From JAEUPI01 sp046348365 (GTDB lineage Bacteria > Pseudomonadota > Gammaproteobacteria > Burkholderiales > Burkholderiaceae_C), in assembly GCA_046348365.1 (NCBI GenBank), contig JAXMEL010000001.1, positions 62,001 to 126,000 on the forward strand: 64,000 bases of DNA. The letters run 5' to 3'. Below the pieces are notes generated by a model. That model was not told the DNA's origin, did not search any database, and was given only the letters and a program-made list of their open reading frames with translations. Shown one piece after another: positions 9,980 to 19,449 of this stretch. A program made the translations under genes and the position numbers. Positions within the stretch are counted from its first letter, which is position 1, and each line of letters opens with the position of its first letter.

Positions 9980-11653
9980 ATGCACAACGACATCCAGATC
10001 GCCCAGGCCGCCACGTTGCGGCCGATCGTCGACATCGCGCGCGATCGGCTCGGCATCGCGGCCGAGCATCTGGTGCCCTACGGCCACGACAAGGCCAAGC
10101 TCACGCTGCCCTACATCGCGTCGCTCGACGGGCGGCCCAGCGGCAAGCTGATCCTGGTGACCGCGATCTCGCCCACGCCGGCAGGCGAGGGCAAGACCAC
10201 CACCACCGTGGGCCTCGGCGACGCGATGGCGCGCATCGGCAAGAAGGCGTTGATCTGTCTGCGCGAGCCCTCGCTCGGCCCGGTGTTCGGCATGAAGGGC
10301 GGCGCCGCCGGCGGCGGCCATGCGCAGGTGGTGCCGATGGAAGACATCAACCTGCACTTCACCGGCGACTTCTCCGCCATCGCGCTGGCCAACAACCTGC
10401 TCGCCGCGCTGATCGACAACCACATCCACCACGGCAACGCGCTGGGCATCGACGTGCGCCGCGTGACGTGGAAGCGCGTGGTCGACATGAACGACCGCGC
10501 GCTGCGCGACATCACCGTCGGCCTCGGCGGGTCGGCCAACGGCTATCCGCGCGAGGACGGCTTCGACATCGTCGTCGCCTCCGAGATCATGGCCATCCTG
10601 TGCCTGGCCACCAGCCTGGCGGATCTGAAGTCGCGGCTCGGCCGCATCGTGGTCGCCACCACGGCCGACGGCAAGCCGGTGCGTGCCGGCGACCTCAAGG
10701 CGCAGGGCGCGATGGCGGCGCTGCTGAAGAACGCGCTGGCGCCCAACCTGGTGCAGACGCTGGAGAACAACCCGGCGTTCATCCACGGCGGGCCGTTCGG
10801 CAACATCGCGCACGGCTGCAACTCGGTGCTCGCCACCTCCACGGCACTGAAGCTCGCCGACTACGTGATCACCGAGGCCGGCTTCGGCGCCGACCTCGGC
10901 GCCGAGAAGTTCATCGACATCAAGTGCCGCAAGGCCGGCCTGAAGCCCGACGCGACCGTGATGGTGGCGACCATCCGCGCGCTCAAGTACCACGGCGGCG
11001 CCGAGGTGAAGGACGTGGCGGTCGAGAACCTCGCCGCGCTCGACAAGGGCCTGGCCAACCTGGGCCGCCACCTCGACAACGTGCAGCACCGCTACGGCCT
11101 GCCGTGCGTGGTGGCGGTGAACCAGTTCGGGCACGACACGCCGGCCGAGATCGAGCTGCTGACGCGCAAGGTGCGCGAGCGCGGTTCGCGCATCGTGATG
11201 GCGCGCCACTTCGCCGAGGGCGGCGCCGGCGCGGTGGATCTCGCGCGCGAGGTGGTCGACCTGTGCACGCAACCCAATCACTTCCGCTTCGTCTACGACG
11301 AGGCCGACCGGCTGTGGGACAAGATGCGCACCATCGCGATGCGCATCTACGGCGCCAGCGACATCACCGCCGACACCAAGGTGCGCGCGCAGATCGCCAA
11401 GCTGCAGGACGAAGGCTACGGCCGCTACCCGGTGTGCGTGGCCAAGACGCAGTATTCGTTCTCCACCGACCCCAAGCTGCGCGGCGCGCCGAGCGGCCAC
11501 GTGGTGAACATCCGCGAGGTGCGGCTGAATGCCGGCGCCGAGTTCGTGATCTTCGTCTGCGGCGACGTGATGACCATGCCGGGGCTGCCCAAGGTGCCGT
11601 CGTCGGAGGCGATCGACGTCGACGATGCCGGGCGCATCGTCGGGTTGTTCTAG
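9980..11653 (+). CDS. fhs: Formate--tetrahydrofolate ligase
   Basis: 557 aa, full length for the family. The ATP-binding loop TPAGEGKTTTTVGLGDA (about 65-80), the REPSLGPVFGMKGGAAGGG signature, and FGNIAHGCNS are all present. It makes 10-formyl-THF from formate, ATP and THF, feeding purine synthesis and C1 assimilation. The ATG at 9980 is chosen because the conserved region starts there; the 15 codons upstream look non-coding. It is convergent with btuF and their stop codons overlap. Confidence 0.95.
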   Translation: MHNDIQIAQAATLRPIVDIARDRLGIAAEHLVPYGHDKAKLTLPYIASLDGRPSGKLILVTAISPTPAGEGKTTTTVGLGDAMARIGKKALICLREPSLGPVFGMKGGAAGGGHAQVVPMEDINLHFTGDFSAIALANNLLAALIDNHIHHGNALGIDVRRVTWKRVVDMNDRALRDITVGLGGSANGYPREDGFDIVVASEIMAILCLATSLADLKSRLGRIVVATTADGKPVRAGDLKAQGAMAALLKNALAPNLVQTLENNPAFIHGGPFGNIAHGCNSVLATSTALKLADYVITEAGFGADLGAEKFIDIKCRKAGLKPDATVMVATIRALKYHGGAEVKDVAVENLAALDKGLANLGRHLDNVQHRYGLPCVVAVNQFGHDTPAEIELLTRKVRERGSRIVMARHFAEGGAGAVDLAREVVDLCTQPNHFRFVYDEADRLWDKMRTIAMRIYGASDITADTKVRAQIAKLQDEGYGRYPVCVAKTQYSFSTDPKLRGAPSGHVVNIREVRLNAGAEFVIFVCGDVMTMPGLPKVPSSEAIDVDDAGRIVGLF

Positions 11654-12549
11654 CGGGGCTGGAGCGGCGCCGCGCGCACGCGGTCGAGCCGCTCGCACAG
11701 ATCGCGCGTGCCTTCGGCGACGCGCGGCGACGGCCGGTGCAGCGTGTCGGGGTTCACGACGATCAGGTGATGGTTGCGCGTGGCGCGCAGCGCGGGCAGC
11801 GCGCGCCAGCCGTCGAGGTTGTCGGGGCCGGCGGGGTCCACGCTGCCGGTGACGATCGCATCGGGGTCGGCCTGCAGCACCGCCTCCACCGACACCGTGG
11901 GCGTCAGCGCCTTCTGCGTGGCAAAGATGTTGCGCGCGCCGCAGATCGCCAGTGCCTCGCTGATCAGGTGCTCGCCGTTGACCGTGAGCAGCGGGCGATG
12001 CCAGATCTGGTAGAAAACCGCGAGCGGCGCGCGCGATGCATAACGCGCGCGCAACGCGGCCATTTCGGTTGCGAAATCGCGGGCGCGCGCGTCGGCCACG
12101 GCCTGCTTGCCGGCCAGCGCGCCGAGCCGCTGCAGCGTCGTCTCGATGTCGGCCATGCGGTGGATCTTGCTGGCGTAGACGGGCAGCTTCAGCGCCGCCA
12201 CGCGCTCGAGCTGCTGCGCCGAGTTGCCGTCGCGCCAGACGAGCACCAGGTCGGGCTTCAGCGCGACGATGCGCTCGAGGTCGAGCTGCGCGCTGTCGCC
12301 CACGCGCGGCACCTGGCGCGCCGCGCTCGGGTGGTCGCTGTAGGCCACCGCGCCGACGACGCGATCGCCCGCGCCGGCGGCGAAGAGCAGCTCGGTGAGG
12401 TGCGGCGCCAGGCTCACGATGCGCCGCGCCGGCTGCGGCAGGGCCACGGTGCGGCCTTCGTCGTCGACGGCTTGCACGGCCTGGGCGCATGCGGCGCTGC
12501 CGATCAGCAAGCCGGCGACCGCGAGCAGCATGAAGCGCACAGCGTTCAT
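11650..12549 (-). CDS. btuF: Cobalamin ABC transporter substrate-binding protein
   Basis: 299 aa. Signal peptide of ~22 residues (FMLLAVAGLLIGSAACA), then a class III periplasmic binding protein: RRIVSLAPHLTELLFAAGAGDRVVG (about 42-65) is the BtuF/FecB-type opening, with YSDHP and an acidic docking region. Last gene of the btuB-btuC-btuD-btuF operon and four bases into btuD. The operon's cobalamin riboswitch makes B12 the probable ligand. Confidence 0.88.
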   Translation of the reverse strand: MNAVRFMLLAVAGLLIGSAACAQAVQAVDDEGRTVALPQPARRIVSLAPHLTELLFAAGAGDRVVGAVAYSDHPSAARQVPRVGDSAQLDLERIVALKPDLVLVWRDGNSAQQLERVAALKLPVYASKIHRMADIETTLQRLGALAGKQAVADARARDFATEMAALRARYASRAPLAVFYQIWHRPLLTVNGEHLISEALAICGARNIFATQKALTPTVSVEAVLQADPDAIVTGSVDPAGPDNLDGWRALPALRATRNHHLIVVNPDTLHRPSPRVAEGTRDLCERLDRVRAAPLQPR

Positions 12550-13325
12550 GCGATCGCGAAGTGCACCGCGCCGTCGATGTCGAACCGGCGCACGCGCACG
12601 CCGAACACGCGCGACAGCGTGTCCTCGTGCAGCACCTCGCGCGCGGCGCCGGCGATGGCCGCGCCGCTGCCGTCGAGCAGCAGCGCATGCGTGGCCCAGC
12701 GCGCGGCGAGATTGAGGTCGTGCAGCACGATCACGATCGCGCGGCCGTCGTCGGCCACGGCGTGCAGGTGCTGCAGCAGCTGCGCCTGGTGCTTGAGGTC
12801 GAGGTGCGCGGTCGGCTCGTCGAGCAGCATCAGCTGCGGCTGCTGCGCCAGCAGCGCGGCGATGGCCACGCGCTGGCGTTCGCCGCCCGACAACGTGGCC
12901 ACGTTGCGCGCGGCCAGGTCCAAAGCATCCATCGCGGCCAAGGCGGCTTCGGCGATGCGCAGGTCGCCATCGTCTTCCCACAGGCCGCGCGCGCCGGCGG
13001 CGCGATGCGGGTGGCGGCCGAGCAGCACGACGTCGATGGCGCGCGCCGCGAACGGGTCGTGCACCTGCTGCGGCAGCAAGCCGCGAAAGCGCGCCGCGTC
13101 GTCGGCAGACCAGTCGCCGCAGGCGCGGCCGCACCAGCGCACGCCGCCCGCGGCCGGCTCGCGCAGGCCGGCCAGCGTGTGCAGCAGCGTGGTCTTGCCG
13201 CTGCCGTTGGGGCCGAGCAGGCACCAGCGCTCGCCGGGCGCTGCGCTCCAGTCGAGCGCGCGCACCAGCGTGCGCGTGCCGGCGCGCAGCGCGAGGCCTT
13301 GCGTGTCGACGAGTGCGGTCGTCAT
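12546..13325 (-). CDS. btuD: Cobalamin ABC transporter ATP-binding protein
   Basis: 259 aa. Walker A GPNGSGKTT (about 38-46), Q-loop in LLPQQVHD, signature LSGGERQR, Walker B LMLLDEPTAHLD, and the H-loop in VLHDLN. This is a FepC/BtuD-type importer ATPase. It overlaps btuC by four bases (start ATGA) and btuF by four, so the three genes are translationally coupled. Confidence 0.9.
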   Translation of the reverse strand: MTTALVDTQGLALRAGTRTLVRALDWSAAPGERWCLLGPNGSGKTTLLHTLAGLREPAAGGVRWCGRACGDWSADDAARFRGLLPQQVHDPFAARAIDVVLLGRHPHRAAGARGLWEDDGDLRIAEAALAAMDALDLAARNVATLSGGERQRVAIAALLAQQPQLMLLDEPTAHLDLKHQAQLLQHLHAVADDGRAIVIVLHDLNLAARWATHALLLDGSGAAIAGAAREVLHEDTLSRVFGVRVRRFDIDGAVHFAIA

Positions 13326-14314
13326 CGCCGCCGCCACAGCAGCACCAGAAAGCTCGGCACGCCGACCAGTGCGGTGACGATGCCCACCGGCAGCTGCTGC
13401 GGCGCAAGCAGCGTGCGCGCCAGCGTGTCGGCGAGCAGCAGCGCCGAGCCGCCCATCAGCGCGCAGGCCGGCAGCAGCACGCGCTGGTCGTTGCCGATGG
13501 CCAGGCGCAGCGCATGCGGCACCACCAGGCCGATGAAGCCGACCGCGCCGCTGGTGGTGACGGCGATCGCGGTGGCCAGCGATGCCACGGCGTAGAGCAT
13601 GCGCCTCAGCATCACCACCGGCACGCCGAGCGAGCGCGCGATCAGCACGCCGCGCAGCAGCACATTGAGCGAGCGCGTGAACGGCCACACGGCGAGCAGC
13701 AGCGCCGCGGCCGCCGCCACCGGCCAGGCGCCGGCGTCGGTGGCGCCGAGGTCGCCGGCGAGCCAGAACAGCATGCCGCGGATGCGGCCCTCGGGCGCGA
13801 GGGTGAGCAGCAGCGTCACCAGCGCCGTCCAGAAGGCGGCGAGCATCACGCCCGACAGCAGCAGCCGCGGCGTGGCCTCGGTGCCGTCGGTGGCGATGGC
13901 GTGGCCCAGCTCGCGGTGCGCCACGGCAAACACCAGCAGCACCGACAGCAGGGCGCCGCCGAATGCGCCGGCCTGCACCAGCCAGGCCGCGGCGCCGAGC
14001 ACCATCGCGCCGAGCGCGCCCACGGCCGCGCCGCCCGACACGCCGAGCACATAGGGTTCGGCCAGCGGGTTGCGCAGCAGCACCTGCATCAGCGCGCCGG
14101 CGAGCGCCAGCAGCGCGCCGGTGCCGAAGGCCGCGCCCACGCGCGGCAGGCGCAGCTGGTGCAGCACCTGCGAAGCCGCGCTGTCGTCGGGCGCGAACAG
14201 CACGCGCAGCGCATCGGCCGGCGCGAGCGCGCTGCTGCCGAGCAGCAGCGCGAGCAGCGCGCACGCCGCGGCGATCGCGCCGCACAGGCTCCAGATGCGC
14301 CAGGCCCTGAGCAT
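13322..14314 (-). CDS. btuC: Cobalamin ABC transporter permease
   Basis: 330 aa, 9-10 membrane helices, FecCD/BtuC family: LPRVGAAFGTGALLALAGALMQVLLRNPLAEPYVLGVSGGA is the family signature near residues 57-97 (named here by its ends LPR and GGA), and VVPHALR near 255 is the ATPase-contact loop. Imports B12 across the inner membrane with BtuD and BtuF. It starts 18 bases after the btuB stop. Confidence 0.9.
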   Translation of the reverse strand: MLRAWRIWSLCGAIAAACALLALLLGSSALAPADALRVLFAPDDSAASQVLHQLRLPRVGAAFGTGALLALAGALMQVLLRNPLAEPYVLGVSGGAAVGALGAMVLGAAAWLVQAGAFGGALLSVLLVFAVAHRELGHAIATDGTEATPRLLLSGVMLAAFWTALVTLLLTLAPEGRIRGMLFWLAGDLGATDAGAWPVAAAAALLLAVWPFTRSLNVLLRGVLIARSLGVPVVMLRRMLYAVASLATAIAVTTSGAVGFIGLVVPHALRLAIGNDQRVLLPACALMGGSALLLADTLARTLLAPQQLPVGIVTALVGVPSFLVLLWRRR

Positions 14315-14332
14315 GTGCGCGCCGCGCCGCGA

Positions 14333-16156
14333 TCAGGGCGCCGTGTATTCGACGCTCAGCACGAACTGCCGCGGCGCCGTGTTGTAGCCCTGCGCGAGCT
14401 GGTAGCGCTTGTCGAGCGCGTTGCGCACGCGGCCCGAGAGCGCCAACCCGCCTTGCAGCGTCCAGCGTGCGAAGGCGTCGAGCAGCACGTAGCCGCCCAT
14501 GCGCGAGGCGGGCGTGTTGGCGGCGCTGTCGTAGCGTGCGCCGGCGCCGGCAGCGTCGAGCCCGGCCTCCCACGCGCCCGCGGTGAAGGCGGCGCCGGCG
14601 CGGCCGTGCACGCGGGCGCGGCGCACGAGGCGCGCGCCGGTGTCGGCGTCGCGCGCGTCCTGGTGCGTGAGCTCGCCGCTGACGCGCCAGCCTGCCCAGG
14701 CGAGGCTGCCGGCGAGCGTGGCGCCGTCGATCTGCGCGCGGTTCACGTTGATCACGGTGGTGGAGGTCGGGTCCACCGCGATCAGGTCGCGGATGCGTTG
14801 CGTGAAGAGCGTGAGGCTCGCCGCGGTGGCGCCCTGGCCGTAGCGCAGCGCCAGGTCGCCGCCGTTGGCGCGCTCGGGTTTCAGGTTAGGGTTGCCCGAG
14901 AAGCCGTAGCTGAGCGGGAAGTACAGGTCGTTGAAGCTCGGCGCGTGAAACGCCGTGCCGGCGCTCGCCGCCACGCGCCAGGCCGGCGTGAGGTCGAGCG
15001 CATAGCCGGCGCGGCCCGTCCTGCGCGAGCCGAACTGCGAGTTGCGATCGAGCCGCAGCGAGCCCTCCACGGTGTGCGCGCCGAGCTTGCTGCTGCCGCC
15101 GCCGAACAGCGACGCGATGCGCCGGCTCGTCTGGCTGTAGGCGGTGTCGCCGCCGACGCGCTCGCGCCGCCACTCGACGCCGCCCACCCAGTCCGCGCCC
15201 AGCGCCCGCACGTCGTGCTGCCAGGTGAGCTGGTCCTGGTCGGTGGTGAAGCGGCTCGGGAACGCGCCTTCGGTGTCGAGGTGGTCGCTGCCGCGCGCGA
15301 GGCGCAGCGTGCTGTTCCAGCCGGCGGCGAGGCGGTTGCGGCTGTCGAGCGCGAGGCTCGTCACGCGCTGGCGGTTGAGGTCGTCGCTGCCGGGGCCGGC
15401 GTCGAAATGCGTCACCGCATCGCTCGCGAGCAGCTGCGCGCCGACGCTGTGGCCGTCGGCCCAGGCGTGGCGCAGCTTCGCGCCGGCGTGCGCGTTGCGA
15501 TAGGGGTCGCGGTCGTCGTTGAACGAGAACGCGCTGGCGGCATTGGTGGCCGAGAACGCGCGCACCGATTGCGCGCCGGCCTGCACCGACCATTCGGTGG
15601 CGCCGGCCTTGCCGCCCGAGCTCGCCGCCGCGTCGAGCAGCCGGTCGCTGCCCACGCTGGCGCGCAGCTGCGTGCCGCGGCCGCTCTTGGTGAAGATCTG
15701 GATCACGCCGCCCACCGCGTCGGCGCCGTAGAGGCTGCTGGCCGGGCCGCGCAGGATCTCGATGCGCTCGATCTGCGACAGCGGCAAGTGTTCCAGCGCA
15801 TTGGTGCCGGTGGTGGCGGAGTTGATGCGCACGCCGTCGACGAGCACCACCACGTGGTTGGCGTTGGTGCCGCGCAGGAACACCGCCGCCGGCTGGCCGG
15901 CGCCGCCGGTGCCGCCGATCTCGACGCCGGCGTGGCGCTGCAGCAGCTCGGGCAGGCTCGTCGCTGCCGAGCGCTCGATGGTGTCGGCGTCGATCACCGT
16001 CACGTCGGCCACCACGTCGGCCGCTGCGCGCGGTGCGCGGTTGGCGGTGATCACCACCTGCGCGACGAGCTCGTCGGCATAGGCATCGGAAAGACAAGCA
16101 AGGCCGCACGCGGCCGCCACAGCGGCGCGGCGCCAGGGAAGGGAAGACATCGTCAT
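14333..16156 (-). CDS. btuB: TonB-dependent vitamin B12 receptor
   Basis: 607 aa. Signal peptide ~1-27 (ending SDAYA), a TonB-box region (ELVAQVVITA), a plug domain (about 45-150, with GTNANHVVVLVDGVRIN and IERIEILRGPASSLYG), and a 22-strand barrel ending in an aromatic-poor VLSVEYTAP. Carries cobalamin across the outer membrane. Sequence alone cannot separate B12 from other TonB substrates, but the cobalamin riboswitch upstream and btuCDF downstream make it secure. An ATG two codons later (16150) is an alternative start. Confidence 0.92.
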   Translation of the reverse strand: MTMSSLPWRRAAVAAACGLACLSDAYADELVAQVVITANRAPRAAADVVADVTVIDADTIERSAATSLPELLQRHAGVEIGGTGGAGQPAAVFLRGTNANHVVVLVDGVRINSATTGTNALEHLPLSQIERIEILRGPASSLYGADAVGGVIQIFTKSGRGTQLRASVGSDRLLDAAASSGGKAGATEWSVQAGAQSVRAFSATNAASAFSFNDDRDPYRNAHAGAKLRHAWADGHSVGAQLLASDAVTHFDAGPGSDDLNRQRVTSLALDSRNRLAAGWNSTLRLARGSDHLDTEGAFPSRFTTDQDQLTWQHDVRALGADWVGGVEWRRERVGGDTAYSQTSRRIASLFGGGSSKLGAHTVEGSLRLDRNSQFGSRRTGRAGYALDLTPAWRVAASAGTAFHAPSFNDLYFPLSYGFSGNPNLKPERANGGDLALRYGQGATAASLTLFTQRIRDLIAVDPTSTTVINVNRAQIDGATLAGSLAWAGWRVSGELTHQDARDADTGARLVRRARVHGRAGAAFTAGAWEAGLDAAGAGARYDSAANTPASRMGGYVLLDAFARWTLQGGLALSGRVRNALDKRYQLAQGYNTAPRQFVLSVEYTAP

Positions 16157-16237
16157 GCACTCCCGCAGCCAGCGTCCCCGCAGGCTGCCAGTTGGGACAC
16201 CGCCGCGCCGATGGCTCGGCGCGACGACCTGGTGCTT

Positions 16238-16464
16238 CTGTAGGCCGGTATCCGGGCTTGCGAACCTGGCGCTCTTCAGCGCCAACGCTCCGTCGCCTTC
16301 CCACGGGGGTTGCCCGCAGTGGCATCTCGACGGACCGCGGTGCCGCGACGAAAGCGCGACACCGGCTCGCTCACCGGTGCGGGGGCAGCGCAGGCCTTGC
16401 GCGACTCGCGTCACGCGCACCTGCTTCCCGTTCAACCCCAGCCTTGCCGACGGCCGGGGCACCT
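16238..16464 (-). ncRNA. Cobalamin riboswitch
   Basis: On the minus strand the order of conserved pieces fits a B12 aptamer: 5' AGGTGCCCC (16464-16456), GGGAAGCAGGTG, AAGGCCTGCGCTGCCCCCGCA, the B12 box with GCCACTGCGGG and GGGAAGGCGACGGAG, and 3' CAAGCCCGGATACCGGCC (16260-16243). The aptamer ends ~82 bases before the btuB start, leaving room for an expression platform that hides the ribosome-binding site when B12 binds. It starts only 15 bases after the apaH stop codon. Confidence 0.93.
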
Positions 16465-16479
16465 GAAGCGGCGGCGATC

Positions 16480-17298
16480 TTAGCGCGCCCGCGCCGGCGC
16501 ACAGTCGACCTGGATCAGCTCGACGCGGCCGCCGTCGATGCGCGCGGCGGTGAGCTCGCGGCCCCACACGCAGCCGGTGTCGAGCGACAGCAGCCCGGGC
16601 TCGTTGATCAGGCCGATCGTCGACCAGTGGCCGAACGCAACCGGCGTGGCGGCGGTGCGGCGCGTGGCGATCTCGAACCACGGCTTCATGCCCGGCGGCG
16701 CGGCGCCGGCGCCTTCCTTGACGATGAAGTCCATCGTGCCGTCGTCGCTGCAGAAGCGGATGCGCGTCAGCGCGTTGACGACCACGCGGATGCGCGCGAT
16801 GCCCAGCAGATCGTCGGCCCAGCGCACCGGCTCGTTGCCGTACATCTGGCGCAGGAAGGTGTCGAGCCGGTCGCTGCGCAGGCACGCTTCCACCTCGGCG
16901 GCGAGCGCGAGCGTCTGCGCTGCGTCCCACTGCGGCGGCACGCCGGCATGCACCAGCAGCCAGCCGTGCGCCTGGTCGGCCATGCGGCATCGGCGCAGCC
17001 AGGCGAGCCACTTCTCGCGTTCGGGGCCGTGCAGGATGTCGTCGAACGTGTCGCCGCGGTGCGGCCGCCGCACGCCCGCCGCCACCGCGAGTAGATGCAG
17101 GTCGTGGTTGCCGAGCAAACAGGTGGCGGCGTCGCCGAAGGCCTCGAGCCGGCGCAGCACGCCGACGTTGTCGGGCCCGCGATTCACCAGGTCGCCCAGC
17201 ACGTGCAGCCGGTGCCGCGACGGCGAGAAGCCGATCTCGGCGAGCAAGCGGTCGAAGGCGTCTCTACAGCCCTGCAGGTCACCAATCAGGAAATGCAT
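16480..17298 (-). CDS. apaH: Symmetrical diadenosine tetraphosphatase
   Basis: 272 aa calcineurin-like phosphoesterase. Metal-binding motifs GDLQG (6-10), GDLVNRGPDN (35-44), GNHD (63-66) and an HAG in LLVHAGVPPQW are intact, and LRQMYGNEPVRW and HWSTIGL are ApaH-specific. It splits Ap4A into two ADP, controlling alarmone levels. Directly upstream of the B12 riboswitch on the same strand; divergent from the CNNM gene with 70 bases between them. Confidence 0.93.
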   Translation of the reverse strand: MHFLIGDLQGCRDAFDRLLAEIGFSPSRHRLHVLGDLVNRGPDNVGVLRRLEAFGDAATCLLGNHDLHLLAVAAGVRRPHRGDTFDDILHGPEREKWLAWLRRCRMADQAHGWLLVHAGVPPQWDAAQTLALAAEVEACLRSDRLDTFLRQMYGNEPVRWADDLLGIARIRVVVNALTRIRFCSDDGTMDFIVKEGAGAAPPGMKPWFEIATRRTAATPVAFGHWSTIGLINEPGLLSLDTGCVWGRELTAARIDGGRVELIQVDCAPARAR

Positions 17299-17368
17299 GG
17301 AACGATTCTGCTACGCTGGCGGCCCGCTTCACTTGCAGGGCATTCAGCACCGGGCTGCGTGCCGCTCG

Positions 17369-18676
17369 ATGGACGTCGCGCTCGTCGTCTTCCTGGTTCT
17401 GCTGAACGCGCTGTTCGCGATGTCGGAGATGGCTCTCACGGCAGCGCGCAAGGCGCGGCTGACGGTGATGGCCGAGGCCGGCGAGGGCGGCGCGCAGGCC
17501 GCGATGGACCTGCACGAGCACCCCACGCGCTGGCTGTCGACGGTGCAGATCGGCATCACCTCGATCGGCATCCTCAACGGCATCGTCGGCGAGGCGGCGT
17601 TCTCGGCACCGCTGGCGGCCTGGCTCGCCAGCGCCACGCACCTGCCGGCGCGCGCGGCCGATCTGATCGCCACCGCACTCGTGGTGGTGATCATCACCTT
17701 CATCACGATCATCTTCGGCGAGCTGGTGCCCAAGCGCATCGGCCAGCTCTACCCCGAGACGGTGGCGCGCTACGCCGCGGTGCCGATGCAGTGGCTGTCG
17801 GCGGCGACGCGGCCGTTCGTGTGGCTGCTCGTGACGACGACCGAGGGCATGCTGCGCCTGCTCGGCGTACGCGACACGCAATCGCGCGCCGTCACCGAGG
17901 AGGAGATCGCCGCCAGCCTGGAGGAAGGCGTCGATGCCGGCGTGATCGAGGCCCACGAGCACCAGATGGTGCGCAACGTGTTCAGGCTCGACGAGCGGCA
18001 GATCGGCTCGATGATGATCCCGCGCACCGAGATCGCGTGGATCGACGTCGACGCGCCGCTGGCCGACGCGCTGGCAGCCATCGGCGAGAGCCCGCATTCG
18101 CGCTACCCGGTGTGCCGCGGCAGCCTCGACGACGTGATCGGCGTGCTCGCGGCGCAGTCGCTGCTCAAGCCGCTGGCCGCAGGGCAGACGCCGGCGATCG
18201 CCGAGCTGATGCAGCCGCCGGTGTTCGTGCCCGAGACGCTCTCGGGCATGGAGCTGCTGGAGCACTTTCGCGTCGCCGAAGCGCCGCTGGTGTTCGTGGT
18301 CGACGAATACGGCGCGGTGCAGGGCGTGATCACCGTGCGCGATCTGCTCGAAGCCATCACCGGCGAGTTCGCCGCGCCGACCGACGCCGACGCCTGGGCC
18401 GTGCAGCGTGACGACGGCAGCTGGCTGATGGACGGCCTGATCCCCGTGCCCGAGCTGAAAGACCGCCTCGAGCTGAAGGAGCTGCCCGAGGAAGACCGCG
18501 GCCGCTACAACACGCTGGCAGGCATGATCATGCTGCTGCTCGGCCGGCTGCCGGCCACCGCCGACCATGCCGACTGGAGCGGCTGGCGCTTCGAAGTGGT
18601 CGACCTCGACGGCAAGCGCGTCGACAAGGTGCTGGTCACGCGGCTGCCACCGAGCGAGGAAACCGAGAACCCATGA
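17369..18676 (+). CDS. CNNM/CorC-type transporter (hemolysin family protein)
   Basis: 435 aa. A DUF21/CNNM membrane domain (about 1-195, with helices at ~3-22, 60-85, 98-120, 130-150), two CBS domains (about 215-330; MIPRTEIAWID and the ITVRDLLEAITGE end), and a CorC_HlyC domain (about 345-430, WLMDGLIPVPELKDRL). Family members export or regulate Mg2+/Co2+. It overlaps the downstream SapC gene by four bases (ATGA). Confidence 0.9.
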   Translation: MDVALVVFLVLLNALFAMSEMALTAARKARLTVMAEAGEGGAQAAMDLHEHPTRWLSTVQIGITSIGILNGIVGEAAFSAPLAAWLASATHLPARAADLIATALVVVIITFITIIFGELVPKRIGQLYPETVARYAAVPMQWLSAATRPFVWLLVTTTEGMLRLLGVRDTQSRAVTEEEIAASLEEGVDAGVIEAHEHQMVRNVFRLDERQIGSMMIPRTEIAWIDVDAPLADALAAIGESPHSRYPVCRGSLDDVIGVLAAQSLLKPLAAGQTPAIAELMQPPVFVPETLSGMELLEHFRVAEAPLVFVVDEYGAVQGVITVRDLLEAITGEFAAPTDADAWAVQRDDGSWLMDGLIPVPELKDRLELKELPEEDRGRYNTLAGMIMLLLGRLPATADHADWSGWRFEVVDLDGKRVDKVLVTRLPPSEETENP

Positions 18677-19449
18677 TCCACCCCGCACTTCACCGCAACC
18701 CGGTCGCGCTCGACCGCGAACAGCACAAGCTGCTGCGCCTGCGCCGCGACTATGCCGACCCGTCGCACCTGGCGGGGCTGAACTCGTTCTTCGTCGCGAA
18801 CTTCGAGTTCGCCGATGCCTGCCGCCTGCACCCGGTGGTGTGGATCCCGGCCGGCAACGATGCAGCGGGCCAGCCGCAGGTGGCGCCGGTGGCGGTGTTC
18901 GGCCTGGCGCCGGGCGAGAACCTCTACCTCGACGGCAAGACCTGGAAGCCGTGCTACCTGCCGGCGCTGCTGCGCACACACCCGTTCGCCGTGGCGCGCA
19001 GCGGCGAGACGCAGCTCACGCTGTGCGTCGACGCCGCATTCCCCGGCCTGTCGCTCACCGAAGGCGAGCGTCTGTTCACCGACGACGGTGCGCTGACCGC
19101 ATTCACCAGCGCGGTAAAGCAGCAGCTCGAGGAGCTGGAGGTCGACGTCGAGCGCACGCGGCTGCTGGGCAGTCGGCTGCTGGAGCTGAAGCTGCTGAAG
19201 GAGATGCGGTTCGAGGCCACGCCGCCCGAGGGCGAGGCCTTCAGCGTCGACGGCTTCCTGTCGATCGACGAGCAGCGCCTGGCCGAGCTGCCCGACGCCG
19301 AGGTGCTCGAGCTGCACCGGCACGGCGTGCTCGGGCTGATCCACATGCACCGGTTGTCGCTCGGGCATCTGCGCACGCTGGCCGACTGGCGCGTGCTGCG
19401 CCTGCGCGCGGCGAAGGCCGGTGCTTCATCCACCGCCACGAGATCATGA
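18673..19449 (+). CDS. SapC family protein
   Basis: 258 aa. Shows the SapC (PF07277-type) layout: HPVVWIPA and VAVFGLAPGENLYLDG in the first third, LTLCVDAAFPGLSLTEGERLFTDDG in the middle, and a ~60-residue C-terminal part. Despite the name, the family is soluble here (no membrane helices, no signal peptide) and its biochemical role is not known to me. It is coupled by ATGA overlaps both to the CNNM gene before it and to fumarylacetoacetase after it. Confidence 0.75.
   Translation: MIHPALHRNPVALDREQHKLLRLRRDYADPSHLAGLNSFFVANFEFADACRLHPVVWIPAGNDAAGQPQVAPVAVFGLAPGENLYLDGKTWKPCYLPALLRTHPFAVARSGETQLTLCVDAAFPGLSLTEGERLFTDDGALTAFTSAVKQQLEELEVDVERTRLLGSRLLELKLLKEMRFEATPPEGEAFSVDGFLSIDEQRLAELPDAEVLELHRHGVLGLIHMHRLSLGHLRTLADWRVLRLRAAKAGASSTATRS

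Noticed and set aside
10468..13377. 969-codon plus-strand frame across fhs and btuF/btuD
   Set aside because: Frame shadow: it passes through the end of fhs in the wrong frame and is antisense to the btu genes.
13312..16243. 976-codon plus-strand frame opposite btuC and btuB
   Set aside because: Antisense shadow of btuC/btuB, rich in His, Arg, Ala and Gln, and it crosses the riboswitch region.
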